Assembly (NCBI RefSeq): GCF_041200145.1
Contig: NZ_CP165734.1
Span: forward strand, 2,852,001 to 2,916,000
Direction of reading: 5' to 3'
Source: Bradyrhizobium sp. LLZ17
GTDB taxonomy: Bacteria > Pseudomonadota > Alphaproteobacteria > Rhizobiales > Xanthobacteraceae
DNA length: 64,000 nt
The notes under the pieces were generated by a model. The model saw nothing but the letters and a program-made list of their open reading frames with translations, was not told the DNA's origin and searched no databases. This document shows, piece by piece, positions 59,144-64,000 of this stretch. Each line of letters opens with the position of its first letter. The stretch's first letter is position 1. Both the position numbers and the translations under genes were made by a program.

Positions 59144-59183
59144 CCACCTGAACATCCATTCAGAATTCTCCAGCAATTCTTGC

Positions 59184-59208
59184 GGAACGTTCCTATGCAT
59201 GCGCCGTT
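59184..59208 (+). promoter_or_regulatory. EcfG-type general stress promoter
   Basis: GGAAC (59184-59188), a 16-base spacer and CGTT (59205-59208) match the consensus of EcfG-dependent promoters in Rhizobiales (GGAAC-N16/17-CGTT). A transcription start would lie about 6-8 bases further, giving a short leader before the ATG at 59238 with ribosome binding site GGAGGAGG (59225-59232). No other candidate of this quality was recognised in the intergenic regions I scanned. Confidence 0.7.
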
Positions 59209-59237
59209 CTCCTTTGCATTACTTGGAGGAGGACATC

Positions 59238-59459
59238 ATGACGAAACTTGGTTACGTGATTGCAGCTCTCGGCGCGCTTGCGATCGTTGCACCGACCGTG
59301 GCGAGTGCCGAGACGATGGTGGTCAGAGGCGACCATGACCGCGGCTACGGCGCTCGCGCCGAATTCCGCGAGCATCGTGACAACGGCTGGCATCGTGGCT
59401 GGCACCATCACGACCGGGTCGTGGTGATCAAGCGCGGTCATGGCCATCACTGGGACTAA
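59238..59459 (+). CDS. Small exported histidine-rich protein, probable stress-response gene
   Basis: A 73-residue protein with a signal peptide (MTKLGYVIAALGALAIVAPTVASA) and a mature part of about 49 residues rich in His, Arg and Gly (HRGWHHHDRVVVIKRGHGHHWD at the end). This suggests metal or surface binding in the periplasm, but no function is known. A very strong ribosome binding site and the EcfG-type promoter precede it, and a hairpin terminator follows, so it is a self-contained unit. Confidence 0.75.
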   Translation: MTKLGYVIAALGALAIVAPTVASAETMVVRGDHDRGYGARAEFREHRDNGWHRGWHHHDRVVVIKRGHGHHWD

Positions 59460-59477
59460 TGCGCAACGCAAACATGG

Positions 59478-59505
59478 AAATGGCCCCTCGCGGGGCCATT
59501 TCTTT
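59478..59505 (+). terminator. Rho-independent terminator after the His-rich gene
   Basis: AAATGGCCCC pairs with GGGGCCATTT over a TCGC-type loop, followed by TCTTTG. It lies 19 bases after the stop codon. The convergent aldo/keto reductase gene ends 28 bases further. Confidence 0.8.
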
Positions 59506-59532
59506 GCGTCGGAGAAAGAGTATCTCGATGGG

Positions 59533-60351
59533 CTAATCCCACGCTGGCGCGAAGCCAGGATTAACGCAGCGCCTGTCCTTCGGCAGTGCCGCGATCTTGC
59601 TGCGATCGGCATCGTCGAGCGTGATCTTCAGCGCATCGAGATTGGCCTGCTGGCTTTCGCGGCGTGACGCCTTCGGGATGGCGGCGACGCCGTTCTGGTC
59701 GAGCAGCCATTTCAACGCCACCTGCGCGGCGCTGGCGTTGTGCTTCGCGCCGATCTCGCCCAGCACCGGATCGGATGCGACGCGTCCCTGCGCGAGCGGG
59801 CAATAGGCGACCAGAGGAATCGATTTGGCCGTGAGATAGGCCAGCACCTTCGATTGATCGAGCATCGCGTGATATTCGATCTGGTTGCAGGCGATCGGTG
59901 CCTTGATATCCTCGATCACCGTCTTGAGCAGCGCCGTGGTGAAATTGGCAACGCCAATGGCCCGCGTGCGCCCCTCCTCCTTCAGCTTGATCAAGGTCTC
60001 GAACACCGCGCCCCAGTTCGCCGTCCTGGACGGCCAGTGCACCAGATAGAGATCGACGTGGTCGAGCCTGAGCTTGCCCAGGCTGGCATCGAAAGCGCGG
60101 CGAATCGCGTCCGGCGCCAGATTCTCGTGCCAGACCTTTGTCGTGACATGCAGCTCGCCGCGCGGCACGCCAGCAGCGGCGAGCGCGGCCCCGATCGCTT
60201 CCTCGTTGGCGTACATTTCGGCGGTGTCGATGTGGCGATAGCCGATCGACAGCGCGCTCTCGACCGCGGCACGGCAGGCATCGCCCTGCATGCGAAAGGT
60301 GCCGAGACCGAGCTTGGGCACGCTGATGCCCTGTGTCTTCAGATCGTTCAT
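59533..60351 (-). CDS. Aldo/keto reductase
   Basis: A 272-residue TIM-barrel NADPH-dependent oxidoreductase starting MNDLKTQGISVPKLGLGTFRM. The catalytic tetrad is visible: the Asp and Tyr in HIDTAEMYANEEAIG, the Lys in HVTTKVWHENL, and the His in VHWPSR. It belongs to the DkgA/DkgB-like group (2,5-diketo-D-gluconate reductase or methylglyoxal reductase). Both ATGs at 60351 and 60357 are possible. Substrate not determined. Confidence 0.88.
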   Translation of the reverse strand: MNDLKTQGISVPKLGLGTFRMQGDACRAAVESALSIGYRHIDTAEMYANEEAIGAALAAAGVPRGELHVTTKVWHENLAPDAIRRAFDASLGKLRLDHVDLYLVHWPSRTANWGAVFETLIKLKEEGRTRAIGVANFTTALLKTVIEDIKAPIACNQIEYHAMLDQSKVLAYLTAKSIPLVAYCPLAQGRVASDPVLGEIGAKHNASAAQVALKWLLDQNGVAAIPKASRRESQQANLDALKITLDDADRSKIAALPKDRRCVNPGFAPAWD

Positions 60352-60543
60352 GAGCAAACTCCTGAGGTATTTGTGCCCACCGGAAGCGCGCGGCGATGCC
60401 GCGTGAGCAGACTCTTCGGTGATGGAAAAGCGGTGGCGGGAACGCTCACCATAGCGCGGGAGTCGCGTCCGACCAAATCAAGATCGGGTTAGGTGCTTTG
60501 CCGCCGTGACGCCGAGCTTGTCCCGGGCAGCCACGCGACGCGT

Positions 60544-60963
60544 CTAGTTTTTCCAGTTGCAGATGCCGCCGGACCGGCACGGCCACGTCTGGATGCGGGT
60601 GTCCATCGCCTGCGCATCAAGCGGATTGCCGTGGCGATGGGCAAGCTTGGTGCGGGCGGCGCCGCGCCGCTGTGCCGGCTTGGCATGCGCGACCTTCGGC
60701 TCCGGCACGTGCACGCGCTTCGCAGCAACCTTCTTCGGCACGTCCATGGGCTCAATGCGCGCCTGCGCCTCGTTGCCGCCCTTCGCTTCGAGCGCGACGG
60801 GTGCGAACTGCGTCTCCGGCCCGAGCCGCTTCGGCGACAGCACCGCCTTGGAAAGATCGAGGCCCAGATATTCGTCAGGCTTGTAGTCGTCAGCGCGTGC
60901 CAGGCCGCTCCATGCGAGCACGAGGGCAACGGCAACGGCAGAATGAACGCTCTTCAGGACCAC
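60544..60963 (-). CDS. Exported lysine/alanine-rich hypothetical protein
   Basis: A 139-residue protein with a signal peptide (MVLKSVHSAVAVALVLAWSGLARA) and a low-complexity basic mature part (for example AAKRVHVPEPKVAHAKPAQRR), ending with WPCRSGGICNWKN with two cysteines. I do not recognise a characterised family; the basic, proline/alanine-rich sequence suggests a surface-associated or cell-wall-associated protein. It ends 192 bases after the aldo/keto reductase start on the same strand. Confidence 0.65.
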   Translation of the reverse strand: MVLKSVHSAVAVALVLAWSGLARADDYKPDEYLGLDLSKAVLSPKRLGPETQFAPVALEAKGGNEAQARIEPMDVPKKVAAKRVHVPEPKVAHAKPAQRRGAARTKLAHRHGNPLDAQAMDTRIQTWPCRSGGICNWKN

Positions 60964-61141
60964 GGCCGCCTCCTGAAATTGATTATCAAACAGGTAATTT
61001 ACCCCTATCTAGGCGGGCTCGCGCGCAATTCCAGCGGTCGATTGCCGCCGTGGTTAAGAAGTTTGGCGGTGTCATGCGACCTTCCGCACTGCACCCGTTC
61101 CGTCCAGGAACCCCATTAGGCGGCTACGGATGATCTGCCCG

Positions 61142-62762
61142 TCAATGCCCCCGCGCCGGCGCACTGAGGTCGATCGGGCGCAGCACTGCCGCCGTCGGGA
61201 TCATCAGCACGGCGATGACGGCCAGGGTCCAGAACACGTCGATATAGGCGAGGAAATCGACCTGTTGTTGCAAGGTGCGGCCAACCCAGGCGACGGCCTG
61301 CGAGGCAGCATCGCTCGCATTCGAGCCCTGCGCCTCGAAAAAGCGCGTCATGGTGTCGATGGTCTGCTGGTAACCGAGGTCCGACGGCGCGGCGTGCTCG
61401 ATCAGCCGGCTCTGATGAAATTGCTGGCGTTGCGCCAAAACCGTTTGCGCCAATGCGACGCCCATGGAGCCGCCGATGTTGCGGGCAACGTTGATCAGCG
61501 CGGAGGCCTGGTTGGTTTTGTCCGGCGGCACGCCGTCATAGGACGCGGTCGTCACCGGCAGGAACAGGAAGGGAAGGCCAATCGCGAGGAAGATGCGCGA
61601 CAGCGCCGCATAGCTGTAGGTGATGTCGCCGTTCAGCCCGGTCAGATGCCACATCGAGAACGCGACCACTGCGGCTCCGAACATGATGAGATATTTCGGC
61701 TGCACGCTGCCGACGAGGCGGCCGACCACCGGCATCAGCATCAGCGTCGCGATGCCGCCGGGCGACAGAGCAAGACCAGCCAGCAACGCCGTGTAGTTTA
61801 GCTCAGTCTGAAGCAGTTGCGGCAGCATCTGCGTCGTGGAAATCAGCACCGCGCCGGTGCCGAGCATGACCAGGAAACAGGCCGCGAACTGGCGGCGACC
61901 GAGCAGACGCAGGTCGACGATGGGATCCTCGCGGGTCAGCTCCCACGGGATCAGCGCAATCAGCGAGACGGCCGAAAGCACCGCGAAGGTGACGATCGTG
62001 TTCGAGCCGAACCAGTCGTTGCGCTGTCCCTCGTCGAGCACGTATTCGAGCGAGCCGAGCCCGATCGCGACGAGCAGGAAGCCGATATAGTCGACACGCA
62101 GCCCTTTGCTGAGCAGCTTCTCCCCTCTCCTCCTCCGCGCCGGACGGCTCTTTCACCAGTGTGACGACCAGGAACAGGGAGAGCAGTCCCATCGGAACAT
62201 TGATCAAAAACACCCAATGCCAGGTATAGGTATCGGTGATCCAGCCGCCGAGCGTCGGACCGATCACGGGCGCGACGACGACGGCCACGCCGTAGATTGC
62301 AAAGGCTTGGCCACGCTTCTGCGGCGGAAAGGAATCCGCCAAGATCGCCTGCTCGCTGGTCGCCATGCCGCCGCCGCCGAGGCCTTGCAGGATGCGGAAC
62401 AGCACCAGGGCTTGCAGATTCCAGGCGAACCCGCACAGCAGCGAGGCCACCGTGAAGGTCGCGACGCAGATCATGTAGAAGCGCTTGCGGCCGATCACGG
62501 TCGAGAGCCAGCCGGAGATCGACAGCACGATGGCGTTGGCGACGAGATAGCTGGTGATGACATAGGTGCTCTCGTCGATGCCGACCGCAAGCCCGCCGGC
62601 GATATGGCGCAGCGCGACGTTGGCGATGGTGGTGTCGAGCACCTCCATGAAAGTCGCGATCGAAACGACGAAGGCGATCAGATAGGGATTGTGCCCGCCG
62701 GCCGCCGATCGCTCCGGCGACCAGCCTCCCGCGGAGGCTCCGCCTGCCGCGACGTCGGTCAT
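61142..62762 (-). pseudogene. emrB: DHA2-family multidrug MFS transporter EmrB-like, one frameshift
   Basis: The locus encodes about 539 residues with fourteen membrane helices. The first frame (from 62762) has the DTTIANVALRHIAGGL signature of helix 1 and the Lys/Glu loop (LVVTLVKEPSG). The second frame (to 61142) continues with the second half and QTELNYTALLAGLALSPGG. A one-base correction in the G-run region near 62125 restores EKLLSKGLRVDYIGF. It overlaps the upstream emrA gene (ATGA) and forms an RND-independent efflux pump with a periplasmic adaptor. Substrates are probably hydrophobic toxicants. Confidence 0.85.
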
Positions 62763-63919
62763 CGCACCCGGGTCCAGGGCACGACCGACATGCCGGGACC
62801 GACCGGCAGATCGTCCGGCCAGTTGTCGACCACGATCTTCACCGGCACGCGCTGCACCACCTTGACGTAGTTGCCGGTGGCGTTCTCCGCCGGCAGCAGG
62901 CTGAACGCCGTGCCCGAGCCCGGCTGCACGGAATCGACATGCCCGGTGAGCTTGCGGCCGGGATAGGCATCGATGCGAATATCGACAGGCTGGCCCGGCC
63001 GCATATCGCTGAGCTGGGTCTCCTTGTAGTTGGCGACGATCCAGACGTCGTCGGGCACGAACATCATCAGGCTTTGCCCTGCGGTCACGAAGCTGCCCTT
63101 GGCGCCGCTGAGCTTGACGACGCGTCCGGACTGCGCCGCGACGACGCTGGTGTATTGCAGGTTCAAGTTCGCCTGATCGAGCTGCGCCTGCGATTGCTCG
63201 AGCTGCGCCTTGGCGCCTTCGAGCTGGGCTTGCAGCGTCTTGATTCCGAGCTGCGCCGCGACGACCGCCGTCTTGGCACGCGCGGTGTTGGCCTGTTGAG
63301 CCTGGAGGTCGGAGCGAGTCTGCTGCTGGCGCTGCACCGTGCCCGCGCCTTTCTCGACAAGGTCTTCGGCTCGCGAAAACTCCTCCTGCGAGAACTGGAG
63401 CTGGGCCTGCGCCTGTTCGAGTTGAGCCTGGGCCTGCTTGATCTGCTCCTGCTGGGAAACGATCTGCGCCTCGACATTGGCGATGTTGGCCTTCGAGACC
63501 GCAACCTGTGCAGCCGCCTGCTCGCTCGCGATCCGATAGTCCCGCTCGTCAATCCTGGCGAGGAGATCGCCCGCGTTGACATGCTGGTTGTCGGTGACGG
63601 GGATGTCGGTCACATAGCCACCAACCTTCGGGGCCACGGAAAAGCTGCGGGCCGCGACGAAGGCATCGTCGGTCGACTCGTAGTGGCGAACTTCGAGCCA
63701 GTACAGCAGACCGCCAACGAGCGCAGCGATCAGCACGATGGCCCCGATGCTTGTCAGCAGCCAGTGTGCGCGAAGCCGCTCGCGCAACGATGGCGCCTTG
63801 GCCGGCTGCTCCGATTGTCGCTTGTCGTCGCGGGGCTGATCGGGAGACGTTTTTGGAGCTTCCTTCGCCCTCTGCGGTTGCTCCGCGGACGGCCCACGCT
63901 CCCGTGTCTGAGCATCCAC
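62759..63919 (-). CDS. emrA: HlyD/EmrA-type membrane fusion protein
   Basis: A 386-residue adaptor of the EmrA type. An N-terminal membrane helix (WLLTSIGAIVLIAALVGGLLYWL) is followed by a first lipoyl/barrel part (YVTDIPVTDNQHVNAGDLLARID) and a long coiled coil rich in Gln, Ala and Glu (about residues 130-230), then SGAKGSFVTAGQSLMMFV and the barrel end. The start is the GTG at 63919 with a good ribosome binding site; another GTG at 63979 has an in-frame stop just before it. The stop overlaps the start of emrB. It connects EmrB to an outer-membrane TolC-like channel. Confidence 0.88.
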   Translation of the reverse strand: MDAQTRERGPSAEQPQRAKEAPKTSPDQPRDDKRQSEQPAKAPSLRERLRAHWLLTSIGAIVLIAALVGGLLYWLEVRHYESTDDAFVAARSFSVAPKVGGYVTDIPVTDNQHVNAGDLLARIDERDYRIASEQAAAQVAVSKANIANVEAQIVSQQEQIKQAQAQLEQAQAQLQFSQEEFSRAEDLVEKGAGTVQRQQQTRSDLQAQQANTARAKTAVVAAQLGIKTLQAQLEGAKAQLEQSQAQLDQANLNLQYTSVVAAQSGRVVKLSGAKGSFVTAGQSLMMFVPDDVWIVANYKETQLSDMRPGQPVDIRIDAYPGRKLTGHVDSVQPGSGTAFSLLPAENATGNYVKVVQRVPVKIVVDNWPDDLPVGPGMSVVPWTRVR

Positions 63920-64000
63920 GGTGAACACCTTTCTGGGGATTGAACCCGACGGCAGAGAGGCCACAGCCACCTCGCACACCGGGGCCTAACCGCAGCGTCA

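Noticed and set aside
59193..59612. 139-residue minus-strand ORF opposite the His-rich gene
   Set aside because: Antisense to a gene with its own promoter, ribosome binding site and terminator; no supporting signals.

Overview
The window looks like an alphaproteobacterial chromosome segment from Bradyrhizobium or a close relative in the Nitrobacteraceae. This is an inference from the high GC content, the dispersed GC-rich palindromes between genes, neighbourhoods such as fabI / phosphatase / aroC, and the close match of several proteins (DXS, GcdH, FabI, ClpS) to what I remember of that group. No database search was run.

Positions 1-14805 look like accessory DNA. A tightly overlapping operon (1-9081) encodes alternative complex III (ActB end, ActC, ActD, ActE, ActF), a small frameshifted membrane protein, a SCO-type copper chaperone and a caa3-type cytochrome c oxidase (CoxB, CoxA, CoxC, CoxD). 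Together they form a quinol to cytochrome c to O2 module. It is followed by DUF6894-like proteins, a broken Crp/Fnr regulator, small hypothetical genes, a 3' fragment of a CAU tRNA, a large tyrosine recombinase and an intact tRNA-Gln. The layout suggests a genomic island abutting tRNA-Gln.

From about 15 kb onward the content is core-like. It holds acyl-CoA and enoyl-CoA enzymes, an MFS carrier, a 5'-nucleotidase-like protein, a deacetylase, xseB, dxs, TlyA and RumA-type RNA methyltransferases, and a set of proteins of less certain role (27.8-32.5 kb). A fluoride-response unit follows (32.7-35.3 kb): a fluoride riboswitch and terminator, an MFS protein, two CrcB proteins and DUF190. Next come clpS, an adenylate cyclase, aroC, a phosphatase, fabI, an ECF sigma/anti-sigma pair, a DnaJ-like protein, pdxH, corA, an L,D-transpeptidase, an extensin-like protein, an acyl-CoA ligase, gcdH, a RibB with a degenerate GTP cyclohydrolase II half, an aminotransferase, an extradiol dioxygenase with an XRE regulator, a small His-rich secreted protein behind a perfect EcfG-type promoter, an aldo/keto reductase, and an EmrAB-type efflux pair at the right end.

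A striking property is the number of single-base frameshifts, at least 16 in 64 kb. Many sit in homopolymers and several in normally essential or highly conserved genes (dxs, the RumA-type methyltransferase, the acyl-CoA enzymes). Sequencing or assembly indels are the simplest explanation, so the broken genes are annotated as full-length loci with the break noted.
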